Positions 42,593-52,358 of a DNA stretch of 64,000 nucleotides are shown piece after piece. The stretch spans positions 1 to 64,000 of the forward strand of contig NZ_JAQYWB010000017.1 in the NCBI RefSeq assembly GCF_030145185.1. Direction: 5' to 3'. The notes under the pieces are model-generated. The model did not search any database. It was not told where the DNA came from and saw only the letters and a program-made list of their open reading frames with translations. Origin of the DNA: Desulfoluna sp. Lineage in GTDB: Bacteria > Desulfobacterota > Desulfobacteria > Desulfobacterales > Desulfolunaceae. The number at the start of each line of letters is the position of its first letter. Within the stretch, counting starts at the first letter, position 1. The position numbers were made by a program, and so were the translations under genes.

Positions 42593-44059
42593 ATGACCCG
42601 ACACCCACAGACAACCCTGGTCCACAAAGTCCACGCCACCCTGAGAGATCACGCCATGTGCGCCCCAGGTGACCATCTCCTGGTGGCCCTTTCGGGGGGC
42701 GCCGACTCCATGGCCCTATTGCACAGCCTCCATGAGCTGGCCCCCAGGCTGGGCCTCACCCTCTCCGTGGCCCACCTGAATCACAGCATCCGGGGCGAGG
42801 CCGCAGACCGGGACCAGCTCTTTTCAAGCCAGGCCGCCCGGGCTCTGTCGCTTCCGTATTATACCGACACCGTCAACGTCCCTGCCCTGGCCCATAACAC
42901 CCAAATCGGCCTGGAGGAGGCTGCCAGGCAAGCCCGGCATGCCTTTCTCCATGAAGTGGCCTCCTCCTGCGGAGCCCGGCGCATTGCCGTGGGCCACCAC
43001 AAAGGGGACATGGCCGAACAACTGCTGCTCAACCTGCTGCGCGGTTCCGGCCTCAAGGGCCTTGGAGCCATGGAACCGGTGACGGCCAGCGGCATCATCC
43101 GCCCCCTGATCACTCTTTCCCGGGAAGAGATCACCGCCTGGCTCACCGCCCGCGACCTCACCCATGTCACCGACCAGACCAACAGCGACACAACCTACAC
43201 CCGAAACCGGGTCCGTCACCGGCTGATTCCCTTCATGGAAAGCGCCTTCAACCCTTCCACCGTCGACACCCTGGCACGAACCGCCGCCCTTTTAAGAGAT
43301 GACGAGGCCTGGCTCCAGGAGATGACCGAAACGCTCTACACCGACTGCCTCCTCTGCCACGAGGCACCGCACCTTGAGCTCTCAGCCCCAAAACTCCTCA
43401 CACTCCATCCCGCCGCTCGAAACCGGGTATTGAGACATTCTGTGGCCACGCTTTGCGGGTCCACCCGGACCCTCACCACGGCCCACATAGAAAATCTTTC
43501 GCTCCTCCTGAAGCAGGGCCGCGCCGGCCGCTCTATCGACCTCACCCGCGGACTTCGCGGTGTCCTGACCCGGGGAAGCCTTCACCTCCAGCTTGAAACA
43601 GAAAACCTGCGAAAGCGACGCCCCGCCCTTCTTGCGGAAACGCCTCCCTTCGCCTACACCATAGACCGCCCCACCCCAACACGCCCTCTCAACCTGACCA
43701 TCACCGAGACCGGGGATCAGCTGCTGTTTCGCTGTACCCGTACCCCGGCCGCCCTCTCATTAAGCCGGGACGTCCAACGTGTCTTCCTCGCACCCGAAGC
43801 CGCGGCCTTTCCTATAACTGTACGCAATACCCGCCCCGGAGATCGCTTTCGGCCCGAGGGAGGCCAGGGCAGTCGCAAGATCGGTCGCTTTTTGGCCGAT
43901 TGCCAGGTAGAAGGCCCCATGCGGTCACAAATTCCTCTGGTGGTATCCAAAGAGGACATCCTGTGGGTCGCGGGATACAGACTGGATGCGGCTGCAACCG
44001 CTCCACCACCGGGGTACCCCGCCCTTGAAATCGTACTTCAAAAATATAAAAAAGGATAA
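42593..44059 (+). CDS. tilS: tRNA(Ile)-lysidine synthase TilS
   Basis: I start at the ATG at 42593 (488 residues); the frame is open 40 codons further upstream but without family similarity. The PP-loop ATPase motif SGGADS is at residues 34-39, followed by HLNHSIRGEAADRD, and GHHKGDMAEQLLLNLLRGSG. The C-terminal substrate-binding domains end in RPGDRFRPEGGQGSRKIGRF. TilS modifies C34 of tRNA-Ile(CAU) to lysidine so that it reads AUA. Its ribosome site is weak. The ftsH gene follows in the same direction. Confidence 0.94.
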   Translation: MTRHPQTTLVHKVHATLRDHAMCAPGDHLLVALSGGADSMALLHSLHELAPRLGLTLSVAHLNHSIRGEAADRDQLFSSQAARALSLPYYTDTVNVPALAHNTQIGLEEAARQARHAFLHEVASSCGARRIAVGHHKGDMAEQLLLNLLRGSGLKGLGAMEPVTASGIIRPLITLSREEITAWLTARDLTHVTDQTNSDTTYTRNRVRHRLIPFMESAFNPSTVDTLARTAALLRDDEAWLQEMTETLYTDCLLCHEAPHLELSAPKLLTLHPAARNRVLRHSVATLCGSTRTLTTAHIENLSLLLKQGRAGRSIDLTRGLRGVLTRGSLHLQLETENLRKRRPALLAETPPFAYTIDRPTPTRPLNLTITETGDQLLFRCTRTPAALSLSRDVQRVFLAPEAAAFPITVRNTRPGDRFRPEGGQGSRKIGRFLADCQVEGPMRSQIPLVVSKEDILWVAGYRLDAAATAPPPGYPALEIVLQKYKKG

Positions 44060-44178
44060 ATCCCCCCCCATACGCTGGATTATGCCTTGCCTAAATTGCA
44101 ATGATGATTAATATGATGGTAACCCTGCGCTGAATTCAGGGATGAACCGATGACGAAAGATCATGGAGGACCCATTTC

Positions 44179-46074
44179 TTGAACCCATTTTATAAAAATC
44201 TCTCTCTCTGGCTGGTAATCATTCTGATGATGATCATGTTGTACAACATCTTCAATCAGAATCAGCCCGGAGGCCAGACCGTCCCGTACTCTGAATTTAT
44301 TGCCCAGGTCGAGGGCGGGAACGTGACCCGAGTCACCATTCAAAATCAAGACCTTTTGGTCACAGCGAGCAACAACACCTCCTACAAGGTGTTTGCTCCC
44401 GACGACCTCCAGCTCATCCCCACCCTGCGGGACAAGGGCGTCATGATTGAAGCCAAACCACCGGCGGAAGCACACTGGCTGGTCTCGATTGTCGCCTCCT
44501 GGCTGCCCATGATCATTCTCATCGGAATCTGGATCTTCTTTATGAAGCAGATGCAGGGCGGAGCCGGCGGCAAAGCCATGAGCTTCGGCAAAAGCAAAGC
44601 CCGCCTCCTCTCCGAAGACCGTGAGCGGATCACCTTCCGTGACGTGGCCGGCATTGAAGAAGCCAAAGAGGAACTGACCGAGGTGGTTGATTTCCTCCGC
44701 AACCCCAAAAAATTCACCCGACTCGGGGGTCGAATCCCCAAGGGTGTTCTCCTTGTGGGCCCTCCGGGTACCGGTAAAACCCTTCTGGCCCGTTCCGTGG
44801 CCGGAGAAGCAGAGGTCCCCTTCTTCACCATCAGCGGCTCTGACTTTGTGGAGATGTTCGTAGGTGTCGGGGCCTCCAGGGTTCGAGATCTCTTCGCCCA
44901 GGCCAAAAAAAATGCGCCCTGCATCATCTTTATCGATGAGATCGACGCCGTGGGCCGCCAGCGCGGTGCCGGCCTCGGCGGGGGACACGACGAGCGGGAA
45001 CAGACCTTAAACCAGCTCCTCGTGGAGATGGACGGCTTTGAAAGCAACGAAGGGGTCATCCTCATCTCCGCCACCAACCGCCCCGACGTCCTTGACCCGG
45101 CCCTTCTGAGGCCGGGCCGTTTTGACCGCCAGGTGGTCGTGGATCTGCCCGACATCAACGGTCGAAAACAGATTCTCGAAGTCCATATGCGAAAAACCCC
45201 TCTGGATGACGATGTCCATGCCCTGAACCTGGCCAAAGGGACCCCCGGCTTTTCCGGTGCGGACCTTGAAAACATGGTCAACGAAGCGGCCCTGCTGGCC
45301 GCCAAACGCGATCAGGAGAAACTGCGTATGGTGGACTTTGAAGACGCCAAAGACAAGGTGTACATGGGCCTTGAACGCAAATCCAAGGTGATCAGGGAAG
45401 AGGACCGAAAAACCACGGCCTACCACGAAGCGGGCCATGCCCTGGTGGCGCGGCTCCTCCCCGGTACCGACGCGGTAAACAAGGTCACCATCATCCCCAG
45501 AGGCCGAGCCGCCGGGGTGACCTGGTTCCTCCCGGAAGAGCGGGACTTCAAATACAAAGACCAGCTCGTCAGCGAACTCTCTGTGGCCTACGGTGGGCGT
45601 GTGGCGGAAGAGCTCATCTTCAACCGCATCAGCACCGGTGCCTCCAACGACATCAAACAGGCCACCGGCCTGGCCAACAAAATGGTCCGCGACTGGGGCA
45701 TGAGTGATATGGGACCCCTCTCTTATTCAAACACGGAGGATCACGTCTTCCTCGGTCGAGAGATTGCCCAGCACAAAGACTACTCCGAGCATACCGCCCG
45801 GCGCATAGATGAAGAGGTCACAAATTTCATCACCTCCAGCTATGCCAAGGCCAAAGAGGTTCTGACTGAAAATCTCGATGTGCTCCACGCCCTCTCCGAA
45901 CTGCTCCTGGACAAAGAGACCATCATGGGCAAAGAGCTCGATGATCTCATCTACACCATGCGTCCCGGAATCGTTCTCCTCTCCAACCGCCTCGACACCG
46001 GCGACGAGTCCGAGACCCCCGAAGAGGTGATCCTGGAGTCTGACACCAAAGACGAACCTGAAGAGACGGTTTAG
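44179..46074 (+). CDS. ftsH: ATP-dependent zinc metalloprotease FtsH
   Basis: This 631-residue membrane protease starts at a TTG (44179), 8 bp after GGAGGA; this is the only start giving the first membrane helix. Features: helices near 8-25 and 105-122, Walker A GPPGTGKT near 194, Walker [16 protein letters not shown], the second region of homology ([20 protein letters not shown]), and the zinc site HEAGH at 416-420. FtsH degrades misfolded membrane proteins and short-lived regulators. It sits between tilS and folP, a common order. Confidence 0.97.
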   Translation: MNPFYKNLSLWLVIILMMIMLYNIFNQNQPGGQTVPYSEFIAQVEGGNVTRVTIQNQDLLVTASNNTSYKVFAPDDLQLIPTLRDKGVMIEAKPPAEAHWLVSIVASWLPMIILIGIWIFFMKQMQGGAGGKAMSFGKSKARLLSEDRERITFRDVAGIEEAKEELTEVVDFLRNPKKFTRLGGRIPKGVLLVGPPGTGKTLLARSVAGEAEVPFFTISGSDFVEMFVGVGASRVRDLFAQAKKNAPCIIFIDEIDAVGRQRGAGLGGGHDEREQTLNQLLVEMDGFESNEGVILISATNRPDVLDPALLRPGRFDRQVVVDLPDINGRKQILEVHMRKTPLDDDVHALNLAKGTPGFSGADLENMVNEAALLAAKRDQEKLRMVDFEDAKDKVYMGLERKSKVIREEDRKTTAYHEAGHALVARLLPGTDAVNKVTIIPRGRAAGVTWFLPEERDFKYKDQLVSELSVAYGGRVAEELIFNRISTGASNDIKQATGLANKMVRDWGMSDMGPLSYSNTEDHVFLGREIAQHKDYSEHTARRIDEEVTNFITSSYAKAKEVLTENLDVLHALSELLLDKETIMGKELDDLIYTMRPGIVLLSNRLDTGDESETPEEVILESDTKDEPEETV

Positions 46075-46091
46075 TTCGATGCTTATTCCAC

Positions 46092-46118
46092 GTCACGGGG
46101 CGCCTTTCGCCCCGTGAC
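46092..46118. terminator. GC-rich hairpin between ftsH and folP
   Basis: GTCACGGGGCG (46092-46102) pairs perfectly with 46108-46118 around a 5-base loop. There is no T run, so it may only attenuate read-through from ftsH into folP. Confidence 0.5.
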
Positions 46119-46168
46119 ACCCCCTGCCCTGTACTTCCCCCCCCACGGGGCGAAAGGACCCTCCGCGT

Positions 46169-47029
46169 ATGACTTCCTTCGACATCTCCTGGAAAAATCA
46201 CCACCTCACCCTCGGCCACCGTACCTGTATCATGGGTATCCTGAACGTCACCCCGGACTCCTTTTCTGACGGCGGAAAATTCTTTAACGCACAGCACGCC
46301 ATCAACCGAGCCCGCCAAATGGTGGAAGAGGGGGCCGACATCATCGACATCGGGGGGGAGTCCTCACGCCCCAATGCCAAATCGGTCAGCGTTGAAGAAG
46401 AGATCAGGCGCGTGGTGCCCGTGGTCAAAGAGCTCGTGAAACACATCAACGTGCCCATCAGCGTGGACACCGTCAAATCCGAGGTGGCAAGACTCGCCCT
46501 TGAAGCCGGTGCGGCCATCATCAACGACATCACAGCCCTGACCGGAGACCCGGAGATGGCCAAAGTCGTCGCCGATTTCGATGTGCCCGTGGTTCTCATG
46601 CACATGAAGGGCGCTCCCAGCACCATGCAGGCCAACCCTTCTTACGAAGACCCCGTCGGGGAGGTCACCGCCTACCTGATCGAATCCATCAAGAACGCTG
46701 AGGCCGCAGGCATTGCCCGGGAAAAAATCATCGTGGATCCAGGCATCGGTTTCGGTAAAACCGTCGGTCACAATTACACCCTGATGAAACACCTGAAGAA
46801 TCTGGAAGGGCTTGGGGTCCCCATTCTCATGGGAACCTCACGAAAATCCTTCATTCGCAAAATCCTTGAGGAGGGAGGTCACGCGGCCACCCTGGAGGAG
46901 CTTGAGCTCGGCACACAGGCCACGGTCTCCGCGTCCATCCTGGGTGGCGCCCACATTGTCCGTGTCCATGACGTCAAATCGACGGCCACCACCGTCCGCA
47001 TCATGGACGCCATCGTAACGGCTCGATAG
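46169..47029 (+). CDS. folP: Dihydropteroate synthase FolP
   Basis: This 286-residue TIM-barrel enzyme shows the two FolP signatures: MGILNVTPDSFSDGGKFF near residue 22 and GADIIDIGGESSRPNAKSV near 55. Further conserved parts are ISVDTVKSEVARLALEAGA, DPGIGFGKTVGHN and GTSRKSFI. It joins p-aminobenzoate with dihydropterin pyrophosphate to make dihydropteroate for folate synthesis. It is 95 bp after ftsH. Confidence 0.96.
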   Translation: MTSFDISWKNHHLTLGHRTCIMGILNVTPDSFSDGGKFFNAQHAINRARQMVEEGADIIDIGGESSRPNAKSVSVEEEIRRVVPVVKELVKHINVPISVDTVKSEVARLALEAGAAIINDITALTGDPEMAKVVADFDVPVVLMHMKGAPSTMQANPSYEDPVGEVTAYLIESIKNAEAAGIAREKIIVDPGIGFGKTVGHNYTLMKHLKNLEGLGVPILMGTSRKSFIRKILEEGGHAATLEELELGTQATVSASILGGAHIVRVHDVKSTATTVRIMDAIVTAR

Positions 47030-47103
47030 CCCCACAGCGGGTCCGTCCTCTCTTTATGGCAGCCCCGCTTCATCTCGAGACCATCGCACGCACCCGCTGA
47101 TCC

Positions 47104-48048
47104 ATGGAGTCAATGGTGACACCTGAGGAAAAAAATGAACGGAGATATCTGCCCCGGCTCGTCCTGGGGGGCCTTGCCCTTCTTGCCCTGGTTTTCCTTG
47201 GGACCCTCGTCCTGCCACAGCTCCGGAGAATCGAACAGACTCTGGTCTCCCCCATTGAGGTGACCGGGGTCCCCGAAGGCTATGTGGTGGTCAGGCAATC
47301 CAAAACCCAGGCCAAAATACGCCTCACCGGTTCTCCCGCCGACCTCAACCGTTCCGACCTGTTCAGGCTCCAGGTGAATCTGCCCGAACACCCCGACATG
47401 GATGGAGCCTACCCACTCGTCGCAAGCCTTTCGAGCCCCTCTGCCATTCAAATCCTCGAGATCACCCCACCCAACATTGAGATCCACCTTGCGAAGATGG
47501 CCAGGCGAAATGTCCCGGTCCGGGTCCGGCTGGAAGGAGAGCCCGCCCCTGGATTCCGCCTGGGAGCCATCACGGTGGTTCCCGCTTTGACCCTAGTCTC
47601 CGGCCCCTTAGAGACCGTTCAAAAAATAAAGGTCATCGAGACCACGCCCCTGTCGGTCACCGGGGCCACCGCGCCAATCAAACGGGTGGTCTCCGCTGAA
47701 AAACCCAACCAAACCTCTCTCACCTATGCCCCAGAGCTGTTTACCGTGCTCATTCAGGTGGAAGAGATCCCCACCACCCTCCGCCTCAAAGGGGTCCCCG
47801 TAACCCCCGGCCTCAACGAACCACGAGAGGTGTCTGTCATCCCCGAGACGGTAGACATTGATGTTACGGGTCCTTCCCGACTGGTCGAGGCCCTGCGAAC
47901 GGGCCAGGGCGTCACCGCCGTCATCGACACCCAGAGCCTTAAAACCGGCATTTTTGTCCGCCGGGCCGCCATCACCCTCCCCGAAGGGGTGAACCTCATC
48001 GGAGCCACCCCCGAACTCTTCACCGTGACCATTCCCCCAAGCTCCTGA
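47104..48048 (+). CDS. YbbR-domain (CdaR-like) protein
   Basis: This 314-residue protein has one N-terminal membrane helix (LVLGGLALLALVFLGTLVL, around 17-36) and about three extracytoplasmic YbbR-like repeats (PIEVTGVPEGYVVVRQSKTQ, RNVPVRVRLEGEPAPGFRLG, PTTLRLKGVPVTPGLNE). YbbR/CdaR proteins normally regulate the diadenylate cyclase CdaA, whose gene usually lies directly upstream. Here only 74 bp separate it from folP and cdaA is absent. A second helix is not seen, so it should be anchored at its N terminus. Confidence 0.85.
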   Translation: MESMVTPEEKNERRYLPRLVLGGLALLALVFLGTLVLPQLRRIEQTLVSPIEVTGVPEGYVVVRQSKTQAKIRLTGSPADLNRSDLFRLQVNLPEHPDMDGAYPLVASLSSPSAIQILEITPPNIEIHLAKMARRNVPVRVRLEGEPAPGFRLGAITVVPALTLVSGPLETVQKIKVIETTPLSVTGATAPIKRVVSAEKPNQTSLTYAPELFTVLIQVEEIPTTLRLKGVPVTPGLNEPREVSVIPETVDIDVTGPSRLVEALRTGQGVTAVIDTQSLKTGIFVRRAAITLPEGVNLIGATPELFTVTIPPSS

Positions 48049-48105
48049 CCTTCCTCTTCTCCCGGCTCAGAACTGTTGCCCAGCCCTGTAAAATGAAGTA
48101 GGATG

Positions 48106-48126
48106 GCCGGGTTTTATAAACCCGGC
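48106..48126. repeat. Hairpin between ybbR and coaX genes
   Basis: GCCGGGTTT (48106-48114) and AAACCCGGC (48118-48126) form a perfect 9-bp stem with a 3-base loop. No T tract follows, so it is a weak terminator candidate at best. Confidence 0.5.
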
Positions 48127-48221
48127 AGGCAGGCCTCTTCACCTTCAATGACATGAAGCAGGTGGGGGAACAACCGGCAGCATGCCCCAAGGGGCCATCA
48201 GGCCACACAGATGAGGAGATT

Positions 48222-48989
48222 ATGGTACTGGTTATCGATGTGGGAAACACCAACACGGTGATGGGACTTTTCAAGGGAAAAAAACTGATCCATGACTGGC
48301 GGATCCGGTCCCAGAAAAATATGACGGAAGATGAATTCAACCTGCTGGTGAATGGTCTCTTCAAAGAACGGGAGATCGACCCAAAAAGCATCAAAAAAAC
48401 AGTCATCTCCAGCGTCGTCCCTCGCGTAAAAAACATCCTGCAGACCTTCTGCACCAAGTACCTTGGCCATGCCCCCATCTGGGTGGACGCTGAAACCACC
48501 AAAGACCTGATGCCGGTGCTCTATCGCAACCCGGCCGAGGTGGGTGCCGACCGCATCGTCAACGCCATCGCCGCCTATGAAAAATATGGCTGCGCCATCA
48601 TCGCCATCGACTTCGGCACGGCCACGACCTTTGATATCATCTCGGCAAAGGGAGAATATCTGGGCGGGGCCATCGCCCCTGGCGTGATGATCGCCTCTGA
48701 AGCCCTTTTCGCCAACGCCTCCAAACTCCCCCGCGTAGAGATCTGCTCTCCACCGGAACGGGTCATCGGCCTCGACACCGCCGAAAGCATGAAATCCGGC
48801 ATTATTTTCGGGTACGCAGGGCTCGTGGACGGCATGGTTGCCCGCATCAAGTCCGAGATGGGATGCAAACCCAAAGTCATCGCCACCGGCGGACTCGCCA
48901 CCCTGATCAGCCACGTCTCCTCTACCATCGAGTCCGTGGAACCCGAGCTGACACTGGAAGGCCTTCAGATCATCAGCGAAAGGCTCTGA
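48222..48989 (+). CDS. coaX: Type III pantothenate kinase CoaX
   Basis: I start at the ATG at 48222 because GAGGAG precedes it and the protein then begins with the family's VLVIDVGNTNTVMGLF; length is 255 residues. Other marks are GADRIVNAIAAYEKYG, AIDFGTATTFDIIS and GAIAPGVMIASEALF. It phosphorylates pantothenate in the first step of coenzyme A synthesis and is an ASKHA-fold kinase. It lies downstream of the ybbR gene, where glmM is more usual. Confidence 0.95.
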   Translation: MVLVIDVGNTNTVMGLFKGKKLIHDWRIRSQKNMTEDEFNLLVNGLFKEREIDPKSIKKTVISSVVPRVKNILQTFCTKYLGHAPIWVDAETTKDLMPVLYRNPAEVGADRIVNAIAAYEKYGCAIIAIDFGTATTFDIISAKGEYLGGAIAPGVMIASEALFANASKLPRVEICSPPERVIGLDTAESMKSGIIFGYAGLVDGMVARIKSEMGCKPKVIATGGLATLISHVSSTIESVEPELTLEGLQIISERL

Positions 48990-49073
48990 GGCGCATAAAA
49001 AAGGCCTCTGGCAATCCCGCCGGGGGCTTCCCTTTTAAAGGATTTCACAACCACAGCCCCTCCAGACAAAAAA

Positions 49074-49110
49074 AAGCCGCCCCTAAAGATTTCTCTTTAA
49101 GGAGCGGCTT
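49074..49110. terminator. Terminator between coaX and the convergent small gene
   Basis: AAGCCGC (49074-49080) pairs with GCGGCTT (49104-49110), and the inner CCTAAAGA/TCTTTAAGG extends the stem. Seven A residues on the left favour termination of the minus-strand small-protein operon; the right side is pyrimidine-rich and could serve coaX. Confidence 0.8.
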
Positions 49111-49149
49111 CTGCTTCTCTACGTTTCACCGAGGAGACCCGACAGGGCC

Positions 49150-49317
49150 TCAATCCATCCCCATCGCCTTCTCCAACTCAGCAATCTCTTTTTCGATCAC
49201 CGTCTTTTCTTCAGAGGTAAGGCTCCCCTGTGCCAGATGCTTCCTCAGGCCCAAAAGCACCATCTCTTCACGATAATCACCACAGGTATAAGGCGTTCCC
49301 GGTTTTCGTGTTGCCAT
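49150..49317 (-). CDS. 55-residue conserved-looking small protein
   Basis: A short frame encodes 55 residues: it begins MATRKPGTPYTCGDYREEMV and ends in a helical, charged segment (SLTSEEKTVIEKEIAELEKA, then MGMD). Its stop is followed by a strong terminator at 49074-49110, and its start is 4 bp downstream of the stop of the zinc-ribbon/receiver gene, so it would be the last gene of that operon. The composition is protein-like rather than random. I cannot name a function; the C-terminal half should be a coiled-coil-like helix pair. Confidence 0.75.
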   Translation of the reverse strand: MATRKPGTPYTCGDYREEMVLLGLRKHLAQGSLTSEEKTVIEKEIAELEKAMGMD

Positions 49318-49321
49318 ATCC

Positions 49322-49990
49322 CTACCTCACGTACTCATTGTAAATCCTGTAAAAAAGAACATTTTCACGCGTCCCTCTTTGAAGAATCGTGTCAATTTTA
49401 TCAATATCCTTGTTGTTAACGACAATATTCACGCTCTTATGAAAGGCCACCATCTCGTCTCGGGTCCGATGCGTCTCCGACATCAAAAATACCGTCATTT
49501 TTCTTCGGATCACCATGGGCTGACGGTTCAGGTAAATCAACACCCCATTGACCTCTGGATTTTTGGTATCAAACATCATGTCAAGGACCACCACATCGTA
49601 GCTGTGGTACCTCATATTTTTCAAGGCGTCCCGTGTGTCCTTTACCTGGGTCACGCTGTACTCCAACAAATCCAGAGCGATGCGTACCTTCTCGCGCCTT
49701 CCGGCATCTGTCACGCAGATGATGGCCGTGAGGCCCTCCTCCTCGATAAAATCAAAGGGACGCTCATCGTCGTTGTAATTGTCGGTCTCTTTTTCATCAA
49801 AACTGATGGAGGGTTTCCGGTCGTCGTCTTCTTCAAAGCCCATGCTGGTACTAATCGAAGCCCCACCGCGAGGCCCCACCGAGAGCTTATTCCCACAGCG
49901 GGGACAGCTGAGGGACAAGGTGCAATCTTCCGGCACTTTCTCATCGGGAAAGTTAAATTTTCCGCTGCAGTTTTCACACGTGATGTTCAT
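49322..49990 (-). CDS. Zinc-ribbon plus receiver-like protein
   Basis: This 222-residue protein has an MJ0042-type N-terminal zinc ribbon (CENCSGKF...LSCPRCGNKL, residues 5-36). An acidic linker (around 45-85) leads to a receiver-like domain (LTAIICVTDAGRREKVRIAL, SYDVVVLDMMFDTKNPEV, KMTVFLMSETHRTRDEMVAF). The acceptor-like Asp in VVLDMMF is kept, but the usual acidic pair after the first strand is not clear. It precedes the small gene and follows the pilT-like genes, so a role in pilus or motility control is plausible. Confidence 0.75.
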   Translation of the reverse strand: MNITCENCSGKFNFPDEKVPEDCTLSLSCPRCGNKLSVGPRGGASISTSMGFEEDDDRKPSISFDEKETDNYNDDERPFDFIEEEGLTAIICVTDAGRREKVRIALDLLEYSVTQVKDTRDALKNMRYHSYDVVVLDMMFDTKNPEVNGVLIYLNRQPMVIRRKMTVFLMSETHRTRDEMVAFHKSVNIVVNNKDIDKIDTILQRGTRENVLFYRIYNEYVR

Positions 49991-50009
49991 AATCGCCTCC
50001 CGAAACGCC

Positions 50010-51179
50010 TCACTTCATTTTATCTTTGTACCCATGATCAATCTCAAGGGAGTCGATGTCAGTGGTTTTCTCACCCCGGGCGCTCTTCACGGAGTCAATG
50101 CCCCGTCCCACCACCGCCTTATGGCTGGAGAAAACCATGGCCGTTTCCTGGGTAATGAGCCCCTGTTCATAAAGTTGGACGATATAATTGTCGAAGGTGG
50201 ACATCCCAAAATGCTTGCCCTGCTCCATGACGTCATCGTAGGTCTTCCCATCGGACTCTCCGTGGAGGATCATATCCTTGACGCGAAGACTGGTCCCTAA
50301 CATCTCAAAGGCCGCCACACGTCCCCCGCCCACCTTGGGCAGCAAACGCTGGCAGATAATCCATCGCACAGAATCGGCAAGGCGAAGGCGCAGCTGCCTC
50401 TCTTCATCCGATTCAAACATCCCTAGGATACGGTTGATGGTCGCTCCGGCGCTGTTGGTGTGCAGGGTGGTGAGAACAAGGTGCCCCGTTTCCGCAGCCC
50501 TTAGCCCGATCTCCACCGTCTCTTTGTCTCGCATCTCCCCGACGAGGACCACCTTGGGGGCCTGGCGCAACGCAGCGCGAAGACCGCTGGCAAAGTTCTC
50601 GAAGTCGCTGCCCAGCTCCCTCTGGTTGAAGGTGGCCATTTTATGGGCGTGCTGATATTCGATGGGGTCTTCGAGGGTGATGACGTGGACGGGACGCGTG
50701 GCGTTGATCTCTGAAAGAACCGCAGCCAGAGAGGTCGTTTTACCGGTCCCGGTGGCGCCTGTAACAAAGACGATGCCGTTTAACAGCTTGGGAACCTCGT
50801 AGAAGGCCTTGGGAAGATTCAGCTCTTTGATAGACGGAACCGTTGTTTCCAAACGCCTTAAAACAATCGAATAGTTGCCGGACTGAGAAAAAATATTAAT
50901 TCTGAAACGAGCCTTGCCCGGAAGGCTGTAAGAGAGGTCACAGGAACCGGTTCGAATAAGCGCCTCGCTCAGACGACGATCCTGGCCAATGAGATTCATG
51001 GCGATCTGTTCCGTCTGAAAAGGGGTAAGCTCCTTGATATCGGGCTCCACATCCACCTTGAGCAACTTGCCCGAACTCTCCACCTGGAGGGGGCGCCCCA
51101 CGGTCAGATTGAGATCCGACACGTTGTTGTGAGAATCAAGCATCCGTGAGAGGAAGTAATCCAACTCCTGTTTTCTCAT
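50010..51179 (-). CDS. PilT/PilU-family retraction ATPase
   Basis: This 389-residue protein is a type IV pilus twitching ATPase: Walker A GATGTGKTTS, Asp box ITLEDPIEYQH, Walker B-like KVVLVGEMRDKETVEIGLRA and the His box GHLVLTTLHTNSA. The C terminus (GYKDKMK) is longer than in PilT, as in PilU. It lies 10 bp after a second PilT-like gene; paired pilT-pilU genes act together in pilus retraction. Start at 51179 with MRKQELDYFLSRMLDSHNNV. Confidence 0.92.
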   Translation of the reverse strand: MRKQELDYFLSRMLDSHNNVSDLNLTVGRPLQVESSGKLLKVDVEPDIKELTPFQTEQIAMNLIGQDRRLSEALIRTGSCDLSYSLPGKARFRINIFSQSGNYSIVLRRLETTVPSIKELNLPKAFYEVPKLLNGIVFVTGATGTGKTTSLAAVLSEINATRPVHVITLEDPIEYQHAHKMATFNQRELGSDFENFASGLRAALRQAPKVVLVGEMRDKETVEIGLRAAETGHLVLTTLHTNSAGATINRILGMFESDEERQLRLRLADSVRWIICQRLLPKVGGGRVAAFEMLGTSLRVKDMILHGESDGKTYDDVMEQGKHFGMSTFDNYIVQLYEQGLITQETAMVFSSHKAVVGRGIDSVKSARGEKTTDIDSLEIDHGYKDKMK

Positions 51180-51189
51180 ATTCTACCCT

Positions 51190-52272
51190 TTACGCATCCG
51201 TGAAATCATCCGGCGTTCCTGAAAGAAGCGGCCTGAACCTCTGCTTGTCATACGCCTTGCTGTAGGCCTCTTCGGGACTGACCATCCCTTTATTATAAAG
51301 TTCCATGATGGAATCGTCCAACAAAAGCATTCCATATTTCTGCCCCACCTGAATGGCCGAAGGAATCTGATGGGTCTTGCCCTCCCGAATCAGGTTCCGT
51401 ATGGCTGGCGTGGCGATCATAATCTCTAAGGCCGCACAACGGCCTTTGCGGTCAATGCGTTTAAAAAGCGTCTGGGCGACCACCGCCCGAATACTGTCGG
51501 ACAAAGTGGAACGCACCTGCGCCTGCTGGTTGGCGGGGAAGACCTCCACCAAACGATCCACGGTTTTCGGCGCGCTGGAGGTGTGAAGGGTGCCCAGGAC
51601 AAGGTGACCCGTGGAGGCCGCTTCGATGGCAAGGCTGATGGTTTCCAGGTCCCTTAATTCGCCCACGAGGATAATATCGGGGTCTTCCCTCAAGGCGCCC
51701 CGCAAGGCGGCACTGAAACTCTGGGTATGGTTCCCCACCTCACGGTGGTTCACAAGACAGCCTTTGCTCTGATGAACAAATTCAATGGGATCTTCGATGG
51801 TGATAATGTGGTCCTGCCGCATGCGGTTGGCCACATCAATGATGGCGGCCAGAGTCGTGGACTTGCCGCTGCCCGTCGGACCGGTCACCAGCACCAGCCC
51901 CCGGGGGAGGGTGGCCAGGCGGGAAATCACCTGCGGAAGCCCCAACTGCTCGGCACTCATGATCTGGCTGGGAATCTCCCGGAAAACGGCGCCGACCCCA
52001 TTTCTCTGCATGAAAAAGTTGGCCCTGTACCTTGCCAGGCCTGGAATTTCATAACCGAAATCTATGTCGCCCGTCTCTTCAAACACCTTGATTTTACCCT
52101 CGGGTGCGATCTCATAGATCATCCCCTTCAGGGTGTTGTTGTCCAGCACTTTGTATTTGACCCGCTCAATTTCGCCGTTAATTCGAAGGACGGGAGGCTG
52201 ACCGGCCGCAAGGTGCAAGTCGGAAGCCCCCTGGTCGTGCATCAGCTTAAAGAACGCATCGATCTTTGCCAT
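51190..52272 (-). CDS. pilT: Twitching motility ATPase PilT
   Basis: This 360-residue ATPase matches PilT closely: FFKLMHDQGASDLHLAAGQP at the N terminus, Walker A GPTGSGKSTT, ITIEDPIEFVHQSKGC, DPDIILVGELRDLETISLAI, and the retraction motif region (RCAALEIMIATPAIRNLIRE, SIMELYNKGMVSPEEAYSKA). It powers pilus retraction. It is the first gene of the minus-strand pilT-pilU-zinc-ribbon-small-protein run. Confidence 0.94.
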   Translation of the reverse strand: MAKIDAFFKLMHDQGASDLHLAAGQPPVLRINGEIERVKYKVLDNNTLKGMIYEIAPEGKIKVFEETGDIDFGYEIPGLARYRANFFMQRNGVGAVFREIPSQIMSAEQLGLPQVISRLATLPRGLVLVTGPTGSGKSTTLAAIIDVANRMRQDHIITIEDPIEFVHQSKGCLVNHREVGNHTQSFSAALRGALREDPDIILVGELRDLETISLAIEAASTGHLVLGTLHTSSAPKTVDRLVEVFPANQQAQVRSTLSDSIRAVVAQTLFKRIDRKGRCAALEIMIATPAIRNLIREGKTHQIPSAIQVGQKYGMLLLDDSIMELYNKGMVSPEEAYSKAYDKQRFRPLLSGTPDDFTDA

Positions 52273-52358
52273 GGATAATTACTCCTGATCGTTTCAGATC
52301 CGCATCATACCGAAAGGGGCACCGTCTTGGCAGGCGGCCCCAAGGTGACATGGGTTCA

